A DNA stretch of 64,000 nt from Planctomycetaceae bacterium (GCA_013823135.1 PNLP01000008.1:62001-126000), one strand, 5' to 3'; counted from the stretch's first letter, positions 9,370 through 20,506 are shown. Notes: generated by a model not told the origin, from the letters alone. Numbers and translations: made by a program.

Positions 9370-11660
9370 TTCGCTTCTCTCTCCCGGTATGGCTTCTCTT
9401 CCCAGCTTTCACGACTGCCGCGCCACCCGATTTCGCAAAAGATGTCGCCCCCATTCTGGAGCGGCACTGCGTGCGCTGCCACCAAGCGGGGAACGCGAAA
9501 GGAAAGGTCTCCGTCTCCACGCCGATGGACCTCGTCGAGAAGGAGTTCGTTGTTCCGGGGAAGCCCGACGACAGCGGGTTGTTCGAACTACTGACGCCTC
9601 AAGAACCGGGAAAACGACCGAGGATGCCGAAGGAAGGCAAGGCCCTGACGCCTGCGGAAATCGGCGTGCTCCGCGAGTGGATCGCCGCAGGGGCACCGTG
9701 GCCTAAAGACGTTGTCGTCAAGGAGCGGGCGAAGGCGGACAAGTCGTGGTGGTCGCTGAAGCCGCTCGCCGATCCGACTCCCCCGAATCCCCCTGGATTG
9801 CCCTCGGCGTGGGCAGCGAATCCGATTGATCGGTTCGTGTTTGCGAAGCTGAAGGAGAAGGGATTAACGCCATCGCTCCCCGCCGACCCCGTGGCCTTGA
9901 TACGACGGGTCACGTTTGATCTCACAGGACTGCCCCCGACTCCGGAAGCAGTTGAAGCGTTCCGAAAAGACCCGTCCGAAACCGCATTCGCGAAGCTTGT
10001 CGAGGATCTGCTCGCGTCGCCGGCGTATGGCGAACGGTGGGGCCGGCACTGGCTCGATGTCGTGCGGTTCGGCGAATCGAACGGGTTCGAGCGGAACGTC
10101 ATCATCGACAGTGCCTGGCCGTTTCGTGACTACGTCATCAAGAGCTTCAACGACGACAAGCCGTTCGATAGACTGGTCCGCGAGCACCTTGCCGGCGACG
10201 TGATTGCTCCCGGCGATCCGGCGGTCGAGGTGGGCACGGCGTTCCTTGTCACGGGACCATACGACGACGTTGGTAATCAAGATGCGGCCCAGGCCGCGAT
10301 GATTCGTGCGAACACACTCGACGAGATCGTGCGGACGACGGGCGAGGCGTTCCTCGGGGTGACGGTGGGTTGCGCCCGTTGCCATAACCACAAGTTCGAT
10401 CCGATCACGCAGCAAGACTACCACCGTCTCGCGGCGGCGGTCGCTGGCGTCTATCACGGCGATCGTGTGATTGCACCGGCAGAGGAGCGCCGGGCGTTCG
10501 AGGCCAACCAGGCTCGGTTGAAGGCGGCCAAGGACGTGCTCGTTGCGGAACGAACTGCCCTCCGGATCGCGAGCACCTCGGAGCGCGAGCATCGAATCCC
10601 GATGGTTGCCGTCGAGATCGCGGAACTCGACCGGCAACTCGCGCTGGCACCACCGAAATTCCCACGCTGGTGGATCGGTCAATTCCGGCCGGCTGCGGGT
10701 CCGTTCCAGGTGTTCGTCGGTGGCGACCCGCAGAAGAAAGGCGAACCTGTCGCGTTCGCAAGCCCGGCCTTTCTCTCCGAGGCAGGTAAGGGTTTCGATC
10801 TGCCAGCAACCACAACTGAGTCTGCGCGGCGAAAGGAACTCGCCGAGTGGATCGTCGCGGGGGACAACCCGTTGACACCCCGTGTACTGGCGAACCGCGT
10901 CTGGGGCTGGCACTTTGGAACCGGCATCGTGGAGACGCCAAGCGACTTCGGCTACATGGGTGGGAAGCCGACGCACCCGGAATTACTCGACTGGCTCGCC
11001 CATCGCATTCAAGCAGAAAACTGGAAGCTCAAGCCGATTCATCGTTTGATCGTGACTTCACAGGCGTATCGGCAGTCTTCCGCGTTTCGCGCCGATGCGG
11101 CGGGGATCGACGGCGATTCTCGTTTGCTCTGGCGGTTCCCGCCGCGGCGGCTCTCCGGGGAAGAGATTCGCGACAGTATGTTAAGTGTCTCAGGGAAGCT
11201 CGACCCCAAGCGAGGCGGGCCTGGGTTCCGACTCTACAGGTACGTGCAAGATAACGTGGCGACCTATCACCCGCTCGACGCCCCTGGGCCGGACACGTAT
11301 CGGCGGTCGGTGTATCACCAGAACGCACGAGCCGCACGGATCGACGTACTGACCGACTTCGACTGCCCTGACCCGGCATCCGCTGCCCCGCGACGGGGGA
11401 GCACGACGACACCGATGCAGGCGCTCGCCTTGTTCAACCACAAGTTCACGCTCGACATGGCCGACGCTCTGGCAGCGCGAGCCAAAACAGATGCCGGTCC
11501 CGAATCGGACGCTCAATTACGGCGAATATTCGCGCTCGCTTACGGACGGCCACCGACGGCGGAAGAACTCTCCACGGCCGAGAAGGTGGTGCGGACGCAC
11601 GGCCTGCGGGCACTCTGTCGCGCGGTGCTGAACTCGAACGAGTTTCTCTACGTGGATTGA
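9366..11660 (+). CDS. PSCyt1 / DUF1549 / DUF1553 secreted cytochrome-like protein
   Basis: A 764-residue planctomycete-type protein. A short signal peptide ends at about Ala19, and a PSCyt1 cytochrome-like domain follows with heme motif CVRCH at residues 35-39. DUF1549 (PSCyt2) spans about 145-345, beginning [15 protein letters not shown] and ending in a second Cxx[14 protein letters not shown] at 335-346. DUF1553 (PSD1) occupies about 490-745, with [19 protein letters not shown] and the closing [10 protein letters not shown]. The start is GTG 9366, coupled to the regulator stop. These proteins are exported and always found beside DUF1501 proteins; a role in polysaccharide breakdown has been suggested but not proven. 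Confidence 0.92.
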   Translation: MIRFSLPVWLLFPAFTTAAPPDFAKDVAPILERHCVRCHQAGNAKGKVSVSTPMDLVEKEFVVPGKPDDSGLFELLTPQEPGKRPRMPKEGKALTPAEIGVLREWIAAGAPWPKDVVVKERAKADKSWWSLKPLADPTPPNPPGLPSAWAANPIDRFVFAKLKEKGLTPSLPADPVALIRRVTFDLTGLPPTPEAVEAFRKDPSETAFAKLVEDLLASPAYGERWGRHWLDVVRFGESNGFERNVIIDSAWPFRDYVIKSFNDDKPFDRLVREHLAGDVIAPGDPAVEVGTAFLVTGPYDDVGNQDAAQAAMIRANTLDEIVRTTGEAFLGVTVGCARCHNHKFDPITQQDYHRLAAAVAGVYHGDRVIAPAEERRAFEANQARLKAAKDVLVAERTALRIASTSEREHRIPMVAVEIAELDRQLALAPPKFPRWWIGQFRPAAGPFQVFVGGDPQKKGEPVAFASPAFLSEAGKGFDLPATTTESARRKELAEWIVAGDNPLTPRVLANRVWGWHFGTGIVETPSDFGYMGGKPTHPELLDWLAHRIQAENWKLKPIHRLIVTSQAYRQSSAFRADAAGIDGDSRLLWRFPPRRLSGEEIRDSMLSVSGKLDPKRGGPGFRLYRYVQDNVATYHPLDAPGPDTYRRSVYHQNARAARIDVLTDFDCPDPASAAPRRGSTTTPMQALALFNHKFTLDMADALAARAKTDAGPESDAQLRRIFALAYGRPPTAEELSTAEKVVRTHGLRALCRAVLNSNEFLYVD

Positions 11661-11704
11661 GCAGTCGCGATCCGATTCACACAAGTAGCCAAGAGGAACC
11701 GGAA

Positions 11705-13150
11705 ATGTCCCACGCTCTCCCTCCGGAACTGCTCAGTCGCCGCGGCCTGCTCTCTCGCATCCCAACCGGGTTCGCGGGGCTCGGCTTGTTATCTCTCCTC
11801 GCGGATGAAACCGGGGCAGCCGACGCAGCGGGCTGGCAACCGGGGAAAGGGATCACGCACCACCCGGCGAAGGCGAAAAGTGTTCTGCAAATCTTCTGCC
11901 CCGGAGCGGCTTCCCATGTCGATCTGTGGGACCACAAACCCGCCCTGGAAAAGCAGGACGGAAAGCCGCTACCCGGCGAAGAAAACCTTGTCAGCTTCCA
12001 GGGGAAGAATGGCAACCTGATGAAGAGTCCGTGGGCGTTCGCCCCCGCTGGCAAAAGTGGGAAGATGCTCTCGACCCTCCTTCCCAACATGTCCGCGTTT
12101 GCCGATGACATCGCGTTCCTCCACGGGATGACATCCAAGACGAACACCCACGGCCCCGGCTGCGTGTTCATGAACACCGGCCACGTGAACGAGGGGTTCC
12201 CGGGTGCCGGTGCGTGGGTCAGTTATGCCCTCGGGACGGCGAACGAGAACCTGCCCGCTTACGTCGCATTACCAGACGTGCGAGGCGAGCCACCGAACGG
12301 GAAAGCCAACTGGTCGAACGGGTTTCTGCCCGCGAAGTTTCAGGGCGTGGAGTTGTCCGCAGACCGTCCTGTGCGGAACCTCACGCCGCCAGCCGGAGTG
12401 TCGCCGCAAGAAGATACCGCAACGCGGGACGTACTCGGCTTCCTGAACGAGAGTCACGCCAAGTCGCGTGGTGGGGACACCGATCTCGCCGCTCGTGTGG
12501 CTTCGTATCAGCTTGCCGCGAAGATGCAGTTGTCGGCTCCCGAAGTCTCGGACCTCTCCCGCGAGACGGCCGCTTCACACAAGCGCTACGGCACCGACGA
12601 CCCGAACAAGTTGAAGGCCGCGTATGCCCGGAACTGCTTGCTCGCACGGCGAATGCTGGATCGCGGGGTGCGGTACGTGAACCTGTACTGCGCGAGCCGG
12701 GCCAGTGGCGTCGATGGGTTGCTCAACTGGGACGCCCACAAGACGCTGAAAGCGGACTACGATCGCCACGCCCCGATCTTCGACCAGCCAACTGCGGCAC
12801 TCCTCACCGACCTGAAACAATCCGGGTTACTGAAGGACACGCTGGTGATCTGGACGACCGAGTTCGGTCGGATGCCGACGCACCAGTCCGGCACGAAAGG
12901 GCGGGACCACAACCCGGATGCGTTCACGTGCTGGATGATGGGAGCCGGCGTGAAGGGCGGGGTGAGCTACGGGGCAACCGACGAGTTCGGGCGGCGGGCC
13001 GTCGAGAACGTCACGACCGTGTGGGACTTCTACGCCACTGTGCTCCACTTGCTCGGCTTCGACCACGAGAAACTGACGTGGTACCACAACGGACTCAGTC
13101 GCCGACTGACCGACGTTCACGGGCACTACATCAAGGAGGTTCTGGCGTAA
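11705..13150 (+). CDS. DUF1501 protein with Tat-like signal
   Basis: A 481-residue DUF1501 protein, related to the alkaline phosphatase/sulfatase fold. The N-terminus has [19 protein letters not shown], a twin-arginine-like export signal. Family marks include [30 protein letters not shown], the metal-site-like [12 protein letters not shown] and [17 protein letters not shown] chose ATG 11705 because AGAGGAA precedes it and the twin-Arg segment starts here; an in-frame TTG at 11657 is further up. It lies 44 nt after the PSD1 partner gene, the invariant planctomycete pairing. It ends one base before the stop of the convergent AraC regulator. Confidence 0.92.
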   Translation: MSHALPPELLSRRGLLSRIPTGFAGLGLLSLLADETGAADAAGWQPGKGITHHPAKAKSVLQIFCPGAASHVDLWDHKPALEKQDGKPLPGEENLVSFQGKNGNLMKSPWAFAPAGKSGKMLSTLLPNMSAFADDIAFLHGMTSKTNTHGPGCVFMNTGHVNEGFPGAGAWVSYALGTANENLPAYVALPDVRGEPPNGKANWSNGFLPAKFQGVELSADRPVRNLTPPAGVSPQEDTATRDVLGFLNESHAKSRGGDTDLAARVASYQLAAKMQLSAPEVSDLSRETAASHKRYGTDDPNKLKAAYARNCLLARRMLDRGVRYVNLYCASRASGVDGLLNWDAHKTLKADYDRHAPIFDQPTAALLTDLKQSGLLKDTLVIWTTEFGRMPTHQSGTKGRDHNPDAFTCWMMGAGVKGGVSYGATDEFGRRAVENVTTVWDFYATVLHLLGFDHEKLTWYHNGLSRRLTDVHGHYIKEVLA

Positions 13151-13151
13151 C

Positions 13152-13913
13152 TCAGGAAGTGCGAAATCGCTGGCGATACTCACGCGGCGTGAGCCCCGTG
13201 AGGGTCTTGAAGTGGTGGTTAAAGTGGCTTTGGTCGTAGAAGCCACACGTCAGCGCGATCTGCGATGCCAGCATGTCGCTGGTTTCGAGGAGGTGCCTCG
13301 CCATGCCGATCCGCACTTCGCGGATGTAGTTCGTCGGCGTGATGCCGAAGTGCTTCGAGAACTCACGCTGGAGTTGGCTCACGGAAAGGCCCGCGTGGGC
13401 AGCGAGGTCCGCGACCTCGATCGATTCGGCATAATGATCGGTCACAAACGCCACCACTTTCAACAACCGACTGTATCCCTCCAACAGCCCCGCCGAGTGT
13501 TCATAGGGCCGCTTCACGCCAGCGATCCCCACGACCTCGCCCTTCTTGCCGTGCAAGGGAATCTTGTTGCAGAGGTAGAGGTGAGGGATGCCATCGTTCC
13601 CGGGGACAAGCCAAACCTGATTCGTCAGCGGCCGATCGGCGGCGATGACACGGCGATCCTCAGCGACATACTGGGCGGCAATCGCCGGTGGGAAGTAATC
13701 GAAATCCGTTCGCCCCACGAGATCGGAAGGAGATACTGCACCAACAACATCGCACACGACCTGGTTCGCACGCACGAAGCGGCTCTCGACATCCTTGACG
13801 TAGAGGTAGATGCCTGGAAGCGGATCGAAGAGATCGAACAGTTCATCGGGGCGTGCCAGACCCGCGAAGAACTGCTGAGCCCATTCATGTGGCTTGTCTA
13901 AAATTCGTGCCAT
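13152..13913 (-). CDS. AraC family regulator with N-terminal PAS domain
   Basis: A 253-residue transcriptional regulator. A PAS domain lies at about residues 28-140: LPGIYLYVKDVESRFVRAN, GRTDFDYFPP and the closing IPLHGKKGEVVGIAGVKRP. Two AraC helix-turn-helix units follow at about 155-250, with SVSQLQREFSKHFGITP and the signature ALTCGFYDQSHFNHHFK. PAS-AraC proteins of this size often accompany PSD1/DUF1501 genes in planctomycetes. It is convergent with the DUF1501 gene (one base between the stops) and divergent from the 1597-residue gene at 14130, so it could control either unit; the second is the more natural target of a divergently placed regulator. Confidence 0.9.
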   Translation of the reverse strand: MARILDKPHEWAQQFFAGLARPDELFDLFDPLPGIYLYVKDVESRFVRANQVVCDVVGAVSPSDLVGRTDFDYFPPAIAAQYVAEDRRVIAADRPLTNQVWLVPGNDGIPHLYLCNKIPLHGKKGEVVGIAGVKRPYEHSAGLLEGYSRLLKVVAFVTDHYAESIEVADLAAHAGLSVSQLQREFSKHFGITPTNYIREVRIGMARHLLETSDMLASQIALTCGFYDQSHFNHHFKTLTGLTPREYRQRFRTS

Positions 13914-14129
13914 GCGGCAAATTTACAAATTCTCGCGGCCTATCGACAAGACAGACCTCGCCAACCGTGAAAGAATGTGACATGACGGCTGCTTCTCGAA
14001 AGAGCGGAGTGTCTCCTGGAGGCACTTCCCACCTGCCTGGGTAAAGCTCTACGCGGTAACGCAGTTCGTCGGTGCGGACGGAATGTACCACCACTGAGTG
14101 ACACCCCCCACTTTCGCAGGACACCGAAC

Positions 14130-17100
14130 GTGACCTTTCGACTCCTCTCCACGTTACTCGCAAGCGCTGCACTCGCGTCAGCCGCTTCGGCAGCCGACGC
14201 AAAGCCGGCTACCCCGAACCAACCGGTCAGCTTCAACAAACAGGTTCGCCCGATCTTGCAAGCCAAATGCCAGGGTTGTCACCAACCCGCGAAGGCCCAG
14301 GGTGGGTACGTGATGACCGAGTTCTCTAAGCTCGTCGCGGTCGGCGACTCCGGGAAGAAAGCGGTAGTTCCCGGCAAACCGAAGGAAAGCGAACTCGTCA
14401 ACCATATTACCCCGGATGCCAAGACCCACAAGGCACTGATGCCCAAGAACGCCGACGCGCTTCACGAGAGCGAGATCGAGTTGATCGTTCGATGGGTGGC
14501 GGAGGGAGCCAAGGACGACACTCCGACCAATGCCAACGTTCATTTCGATGCCGAGCACCCACCCACCTACACGCGGCCGCCGGTGATCACCGCGCTGGAC
14601 TACTCGCCGGACGGCAAGGTTCTGGCAGTCGCGGGGTTCCACGAAGTGCTCCTCACCGATCCGGACCAGGGCAAGCTGGTCGGGCGACTGGTCGGGTTGG
14701 CCGAGCGAGTTCAGTCGATCCGCTTCTCGCCGGACGGTAAGACGCTCGCCGTCGGTGGTGGGAACCCAGGGCGGATGGGTGAACTTCAGTTGTGGAGCAT
14801 CGAGAAGGAGAAACTCAGGCTCTCGATCGCCGTGGGGTTCGACACGGTCTACGGCGTGAGTTGGTCCCCCGACAGCAAGTTCGTTGCGGTCGGCTGCCCG
14901 GATAACACCGTGCGAGCGTTCGATGCCACCACCGGTAAGCAAATTCTTCAGCAGGGGGCGCACAACGACTGGGTGCTGGGCACGGCCTTCTCGGCGGATG
15001 GATCACATCTCGTGTCGATCGGCCGAGACATGACCGCGAAGTTGACAGAAATCGCCACCCAGAGATTCGTAGACAACGTGACCAGCATCACACCGGGTGC
15101 GCTCAAGGGTGGCATTCAAGCCATCGACCGACACCCGACGCGCGACGAGATCGTGGTCGGCGGGTCCGACGGCATCCCGAAGGTGTACCGGATCTACCGC
15201 ACGACCGCCCGCAAGATCGGCGACGACGCCAACCTGATCCGCCCCCTTCCCGCACTCACCGGCCGAGTGTTCGACGTTGCCGTCAGCAAAGATGGCTTGC
15301 TCGTGGCAGCGGCGAGCGCCCTGGATACGAACGGGCAAGTGCTCATCGCCGCCTTCCCTGCCGAGTTAGACAAGAAGACAGCGGATCGGATCAAGGAACT
15401 GGAATCGATCCCGATCAAGCAGCGGGACAAGGAGATCCGTACCAAGGCGCAGCAGGCCGAGTTGGATCGCCTCCGCGCCGGGGTGGATATCAAGCCGGTG
15501 ACTACGAACATCCCCGCAGGGCAATACGCGGTTACGTTCCGACCCGATGGCAAAGTTGTCGCGGCCGCGGGTGCCGATGGCGTTGTCCGACTGGTTGATG
15601 TCGCGACGGGTGATCTGGCGAAGTCCTACTCCCCTGCCCCGGTCACGAAGCCAGCTGCTGGCAATCAAGAAGCGAACACGCCCGACTTCGTTCGCGATAT
15701 CAATCCCGTTCTCTCACGCCTCGGCTGCAACCAAGGAACTTGCCACGGTGCCCAGGCCGGGAAGAACGGCTTCAAGCTGTCGCTGCGTGGCTACGACCCG
15801 CTGTTCGACATCCGCGCCCTCACCGACGACCTCGCTGGCCGCCGGGTGAACGTCGCGGCCCCAGATGACAGCCTGATGCTGCTCAAGACGACGGGCGCGA
15901 CACCGCACGTCGGTGGCGGGCTCATCACCACCGACGACCCCTACTACAGGCTGCTTCGGGCCTGGGTCGCGGGCGGTGCGAAGCTCGACCTCAACACGCC
16001 CCGGGTCACGAAGATCGAATTAACTCCCACCAACCCCGTCGTGCAGAAGGACGGCGAAACTCAGCAATTCACCGTCATCGCGACCTACGCCGACGGTAAG
16101 ACCCGCAACGTGACCAAGGAGGCGTTCGTCGAGACCGGCAACGCCGAGGTCGCTACCGCCTCGCCACGTGGCGGGTTGCTCACGGCCGTTCGTCGCGGTG
16201 AAGCTCCGATCCTGGCCCGATACGAGGGGGCTTACGCGGCTACCACGCTCACTGTGATGGGCGACCGCACCGGCTTCAAATGGACCGAACCGCCCGCCTA
16301 CAACCGGATCGACGAACTCGCCGCGGCGAAGTGGAAGCGGTTGCAAATCCAGCCATCCGGCGTTTGCACGGATGAGGAGTTCGTTCGCAAGGTGTACATC
16401 GACCTCACTGGCCTGCCCCCAACCGCTGACGATGTGCGTGCGTTCCTGGCTGACAAACGCGATGGCCGAGCCAAGCGTGATGAACTCGTCGACAAGCTCG
16501 TGGGCAGCAAGGAATATGTCGAATACTGGACGAACAAGTGGGCCGACCTGCTTCAGGTGAACCGCAAGTTCCTGGGAGTGGAAGGGGCCGCCGCGTTCCG
16601 CAAGTGGATTCGCCAGGAGGTGGACTCCAACACACCCTACGACCAGTTCGCACGCAAGGTGCTGACCGCGAAGGGCTCGAACAAGGACAACCCGGCCGCG
16701 GCATACTTCAAGATTCTGCGTAACCCGCAGGACACAATGGAGAACACCACCCACCTGTTCCTGGCCGTGCGGTTCAACTGCAACAAGTGCCACGACCACC
16801 CGTTCGAGCGCTGGACCCAGGACCAGTACTACCAGATGGCAGCGTTCTTCGCGCGTACCGGGCTGAAAACCGATCCAGCGTCGGGCGACAAGAAGATCGG
16901 TGGCACGGCCGTCGAGGGTGCCAAGCCTCTGTACGAGATCGTTGAAGACTTGCCCGCAGGTGAAGTGAAGCACGACCGCACCGGTGCCGTGACTCCGCCG
17001 AAGTTCCCGTACACAGCGAAGCACGCCGACGACGAGAAGGCACCACGCCGCACCGAACTTGCTGAGTGGATCACGTCTGCCGACAACCCGTACTTCGCTC

Positions 17101-18923
17101 GCAGTTTCGTGAACCGCCAGTGGGGGTACTTGTTCGGGGTCGGCATCATCGAGCCGATCGACGATATCCGTGCGGGCAACCCCGCGACGAACCCGGAACT
17201 GCTCGACTACCTCACCGCCGAGTTCGTGAAGAGCGGGTTCGATGTGCGGCACGTCCAGAAGCTGATCTGCAAGTCGCGGACGTATCAGCTCAGCTTCGAG
17301 ACGAACAAATGGAACGCCGACGACAAGACAAACTTCTCGCACGCCTTCGCACGTCGCCTCCCTGCCGAGGTGCTCTACGACGCTGTTCACCGTGCGGTCG
17401 GAGCGAAGTCGGCGATCCCCGGTGTACCACCTGGCACACGGGCTGCCGAACTGCCCGATGTCGGAGTCGAGTTGCCCACGGGGTTCCTCGCTGCGTTCGG
17501 CCGGCCGGTTCGCGAGAGCGCCTGTGAGTGCGAGCGAACCGGTGGTTTGCAACTCGGCCCCGTGATGGCCCTGATTAACGGGCAGACAGTTGCCGACGCC
17601 ATCAACGACCCGAAGAACGAGTTGGCCGCACTCGTTGCCCGCGAGAAGGACGACGACAAACTGATCGACGAGATCTTCCTCCGCGTTCTGAACCGACACG
17701 CAAGCAAGGCCGAGATCGAGAAGTGCCGCGAAGCACTGACCGCCGCGGTCGGGGATAACCAATCTCTCGCCGATGCGCTGAAGGCGCGTGAACCCGAGGT
17801 CGCAGCCGCGCGAGCCAAGAAGGAAACCGAGCGCCTCGCGGCAATGAATCTGGCGAAGACCACACTCGGCGACTATGAGAAGTCCGTGGCCCCCAAGGTC
17901 GCCGCCGACGAGAAGGCTCGTCAGGAACGGATCGCGGCCGCCGATGCCGAGTTGAAGAAGTACGACGCGGACCTGCCCAAGAAGATCGCCGCGGCAGAGA
18001 AGCGACTGCAAGCCGGGCCGGAGTGGACGGTTCTCAACCCCGATGCCAAGTCGCTGAAGGCACCCGCCGGCACGAAGTTGGAAGTTCAGGCAGACGGGTC
18101 GATCCTGGCGACCGGCAAGCCGGACAAGGGGAACTACACCTTCACCGTTGCCACCGACCTGACGGGGATCACCGCGATCCGGCTCGAAGCCATCGCTGAC
18201 CCCAAGCTACCCAAGGGCGGACCCGGTCGGGCACAGAACGGCAACTTCGTCCTCACCGAGTTCAAACTCGCAGCCGCTCCAAAGGACGGCGGCGCTCCAA
18301 AGCCAATCACGTTCGGCAAGGCACAGGCCGACTTCGCGCAGACGACTTTCGACGTGAAGGCTGCATTCGACGGGTCGCCCAACGGCGGCAAGGGTTGGGC
18401 GGTCTCACCGGAAACGGGCATCACACACTGGGCCGTGGTAGAATTGAAGGAAACCGCCGGCTTCAAGGGCGGCACCGTGTTCACCGTCACGATGTCGCAT
18501 CAGTTTGCTCAGGCCGACCACAGCCTCGGCCGGTTCCGAGTGTCGGTGACGACCGCGAAGCCACCCGTGCCGCTCGGTCTCGCTGAGGAGTACCGCACGA
18601 TTCTTGCGACACCCGCTGAGAAACGTGATGACAAGCAGACCGTGGTACTCGGCAAACTGGTGAAGGCGACGGATCCCGCGTATGCCGCACTGCAGAAGAC
18701 AGCAGCCGACGCTCGAGCCCCGTTGCCGATCGACCCGAAGCTCAAGGAACTGAAGGACGCTGTCACCGCGCTGTCAGTTCCGACTCCAGAAGACCCCGCG
18801 ATTGTGCAACTCCGCAAGGACGCTGAAACCAGTGCTCGCCAAGCGGCGAACAGCCGCCTGACCGGGGCGCAAGACATCGCGTGGGCACTCATCAACAGCC
18901 CAGCCTTCCTGTTCAACCGCTAA
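14130..18923 (+). CDS. Giant exported PSCyt1-WD40-Ig-DUF1549-DUF1553 fusion
   Basis: A 1597-residue protein from GTG 14130, with AGGA upstream and a clear signal peptide ending at about Ala22. Domain order: PSCyt1 with CQGCH at 47-51; WD40-type repeats about 150-500 (LDYSPDGKVLAVAG, IRFSPDGKTLAVGG, VSWSPDSKFVAVG); a second cytochrome-like segment starting at Cys533 (GCNQGTCHGAQAGK); a BIG_2/Ig-like domain about 630-715; DUF1549 about 725-895 with CNKCHDHPFERW at 884-895; DUF1553 from about 970. The DUF1553 end is split: its helix EIEKCREAL is near 1195, but the closing DIAWALINSPAFLFNR is at the extreme C-terminus, with about 360 residues of coiled coil and a jelly-roll-like domain between. 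It pairs with the DUF1501 gene at 18990. Confidence 0.9.
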   Translation: MTFRLLSTLLASAALASAASAADAKPATPNQPVSFNKQVRPILQAKCQGCHQPAKAQGGYVMTEFSKLVAVGDSGKKAVVPGKPKESELVNHITPDAKTHKALMPKNADALHESEIELIVRWVAEGAKDDTPTNANVHFDAEHPPTYTRPPVITALDYSPDGKVLAVAGFHEVLLTDPDQGKLVGRLVGLAERVQSIRFSPDGKTLAVGGGNPGRMGELQLWSIEKEKLRLSIAVGFDTVYGVSWSPDSKFVAVGCPDNTVRAFDATTGKQILQQGAHNDWVLGTAFSADGSHLVSIGRDMTAKLTEIATQRFVDNVTSITPGALKGGIQAIDRHPTRDEIVVGGSDGIPKVYRIYRTTARKIGDDANLIRPLPALTGRVFDVAVSKDGLLVAAASALDTNGQVLIAAFPAELDKKTADRIKELESIPIKQRDKEIRTKAQQAELDRLRAGVDIKPVTTNIPAGQYAVTFRPDGKVVAAAGADGVVRLVDVATGDLAKSYSPAPVTKPAAGNQEANTPDFVRDINPVLSRLGCNQGTCHGAQAGKNGFKLSLRGYDPLFDIRALTDDLAGRRVNVAAPDDSLMLLKTTGATPHVGGGLITTDDPYYRLLRAWVAGGAKLDLNTPRVTKIELTPTNPVVQKDGETQQFTVIATYADGKTRNVTKEAFVETGNAEVATASPRGGLLTAVRRGEAPILARYEGAYAATTLTVMGDRTGFKWTEPPAYNRIDELAAAKWKRLQIQPSGVCTDEEFVRKVYIDLTGLPPTADDVRAFLADKRDGRAKRDELVDKLVGSKEYVEYWTNKWADLLQVNRKFLGVEGAAAFRKWIRQEVDSNTPYDQFARKVLTAKGSNKDNPAAAYFKILRNPQDTMENTTHLFLAVRFNCNKCHDHPFERWTQDQYYQMAAFFARTGLKTDPASGDKKIGGTAVEGAKPLYEIVEDLPAGEVKHDRTGAVTPPKFPYTAKHADDEKAPRRTELAEWITSADNPYFARSFVNRQWGYLFGVGIIEPIDDIRAGNPATNPELLDYLTAEFVKSGFDVRHVQKLICKSRTYQLSFETNKWNADDKTNFSHAFARRLPAEVLYDAVHRAVGAKSAIPGVPPGTRAAELPDVGVELPTGFLAAFGRPVRESACECERTGGLQLGPVMALINGQTVADAINDPKNELAALVAREKDDDKLIDEIFLRVLNRHASKAEIEKCREALTAAVGDNQSLADALKAREPEVAAARAKKETERLAAMNLAKTTLGDYEKSVAPKVAADEKARQERIAAADAELKKYDADLPKKIAAAEKRLQAGPEWTVLNPDAKSLKAPAGTKLEVQADGSILATGKPDKGNYTFTVATDLTGITAIRLEAIADPKLPKGGPGRAQNGNFVLTEFKLAAAPKDGGAPKPITFGKAQADFAQTTFDVKAAFDGSPNGGKGWAVSPETGITHWAVVELKETAGFKGGTVFTVTMSHQFAQADHSLGRFRVSVTTAKPPVPLGLAEEYRTILATPAEKRDDKQTVVLGKLVKATDPAYAALQKTAADARAPLPIDPKLKELKDAVTALSVPTPEDPAIVQLRKDAETSARQAANSRLTGAQDIAWALINSPAFLFNR

Positions 18924-18932
18924 CACACCCAA

Positions 18933-18956
18933 GCCCACGGAGAACTCTCCGTGGGC
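18933..18956. terminator. Intercistronic hairpin between the giant fusion and the DUF1501 gene
   Basis: GCCCACGGAG, an AACT loop and CTCCGTGGGC form a perfect 10-bp stem, followed by GTTT. It lies 9 nt after the stop of the 1597-residue gene and ends 33 nt before the DUF1501 start. It could partly terminate the message or stabilise its 3' end, and so set a lower level of the second gene. Confidence 0.6.
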
Positions 18957-18989
18957 GTTTACCAATCACCCTCCCTGGAGATTGATCTC

Positions 18990-20462
18990 ATGCTCGTGAT
19001 ACCCGGACGACAAGGCAGCGACACCTGCGACCAGAAACTGAACCTCTCGCGCCGCGACATCCTACGGGTCGGCGGTTCGAGCCTGTTCGGCCTCAGTCTT
19101 GGCTCGATGCTCGAAATGCAAGCGAAGGCCGCGGAAGAGAAGAAACCCGCTGGCGGCCCCGGCTGGGGCAAGGCCAAGAGCATCATCCTCGTGTACCTCC
19201 AGGGTGGCCCGAGCCACCTCGACCTGTGGGACCCGAAGGAGAACGTGCCGGACAACGTGAAGAGTGCCTTCGGCAACATTGCTACCAAGGTTCCCGGCGT
19301 GAAGTACACCGAGATCCTGCCGAAGCTCGCGCAGGTGAACGACAAATTCACCACATTGCGGTCAATGAGCTACACCCCGAACGGGCTGTTCAACCACACC
19401 GCTGCCATCTACCAGATGATGACCGGGTACACGACCGACAAGGTCAGCCCTTCAGGCCAACTGGAGCCACCCGATCCCAAGGACTACCCGAACTTCGGCT
19501 CGCAACTCATCCGCCTGAAGCCGGTGGATGTGCCGATGCTCCCGTTCGTGATGCTCCCGCGACCACTTCAGGAATCGAACGTGATCGGCAAGGGCGGCAC
19601 GGCTGGCTTCCTCGGCAAAGCCTACGATCCGTACACACTGTACCCCGCCGGCGACGACCTTGACCTGAACAAGATGGACAAGATACAGACCGACGATCTG
19701 AAACTGCGGCCCGAAGTCTTCGCAGGGCGACTCGAACGGAGAGCCAAGCTGCGGGATACGCTGAACGCCGGGATGCCCGCGATGGACAAGGCCGTCGCCG
19801 AGTACAACCTGGGCGGCTACTACGAGCGAGCACTGAACCTCGTGCTGTCTGGCCGTGCTCGCGAAGCGTTCGACATCAGCCGTGAAGACGACAAGACGCG
19901 GGCGATGTATGGGAAGAATACCTTTGGCCAGAGCTGTCTGCTCGCCCGCCGGTTGGTGGAAGCGGGAACTCGCGTGGTCGAAGTGATCTGGCCGAAGGTC
20001 GCGAACTCCGACAACCACTCCTGGGACCATCACGTCGGGCTCACGAAGCGGATGAAGGACCAGTCCGGGCCGATGCTCGACGCGGGCCTTTCAGGTCTGT
20101 TCACAGACCTGGACCGCAGTGGCTTGTTGAAGGAGACGCTGGTTGTGGCTGTGGGTGAGTTCGGCCGCAGCCCGCAAAAGGGCGTCAGCACGTCGGGGAA
20201 CGGGAACTCAGCCGACGGGCGTGACCACTGGCCATACTGCTACACGGCGGTTGTCGGCGGAGCGGGGATCAAGGCCGGTCACGTTCACGGCGAGTCGGAC
20301 AAGACCGGCAGTAGTCCAAAGACCGACCCTGTTCACCCTGGCGAGTTGCTGGCGACCATCTACCACGCATTCGGCATCGACCCGCGTTCACTGGCGTACA
20401 ACCACCTGAACCAACCGCGAGAATTAGTCCCATACGACCCGGTAACCAAGCTGTTCGGTTGA
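18990..20462 (+). CDS. DUF1501 protein, partner of the giant PSD1 fusion
   Basis: A 490-residue DUF1501 protein. The N-terminus holds [20 protein letters not shown], a twin-arginine export signal. Family marks include [49 protein letters not shown] and the putative metal site [10 protein letters not shown] followed by [20 protein letters not shown] 18990 is chosen because GGAG lies nine bases upstream and the frame above it runs into the intercistronic hairpin. It follows the fusion gene on the same strand and is the second PSD1/DUF1501 pair of the window. The gene is convergent with glgX. Confidence 0.92.
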   Translation: MLVIPGRQGSDTCDQKLNLSRRDILRVGGSSLFGLSLGSMLEMQAKAAEEKKPAGGPGWGKAKSIILVYLQGGPSHLDLWDPKENVPDNVKSAFGNIATKVPGVKYTEILPKLAQVNDKFTTLRSMSYTPNGLFNHTAAIYQMMTGYTTDKVSPSGQLEPPDPKDYPNFGSQLIRLKPVDVPMLPFVMLPRPLQESNVIGKGGTAGFLGKAYDPYTLYPAGDDLDLNKMDKIQTDDLKLRPEVFAGRLERRAKLRDTLNAGMPAMDKAVAEYNLGGYYERALNLVLSGRAREAFDISREDDKTRAMYGKNTFGQSCLLARRLVEAGTRVVEVIWPKVANSDNHSWDHHVGLTKRMKDQSGPMLDAGLSGLFTDLDRSGLLKETLVVAVGEFGRSPQKGVSTSGNGNSADGRDHWPYCYTAVVGGAGIKAGHVHGESDKTGSSPKTDPVHPGELLATIYHAFGIDPRSLAYNHLNQPRELVPYDPVTKLFG

Positions 20463-20476
20463 GCAAGTGTGGCAAA

Positions 20477-20506
20477 CGGATCGTGTGGCAAACTGCACAC
20501 GATCCG
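20477..20506. terminator. Hairpin between convergent DUF1501 and glgX genes
   Basis: CGGATCGTGT and ACACGATCCG form a perfect 10-bp stem, extendable by GCA/TGC across one bulged G with an AAC loop. It lies 14 nt after one stop and 39 nt before the other, the usual place for a bidirectional terminator, although T tracts are poor. Confidence 0.6.

Noticed and set aside
16020..18011. An open frame of about 660 codons on the minus strand inside the giant PSD1 fusion
   Set aside because: It mirrors the codon bias of the real gene on the other strand and shows no family motif or ribosome site.
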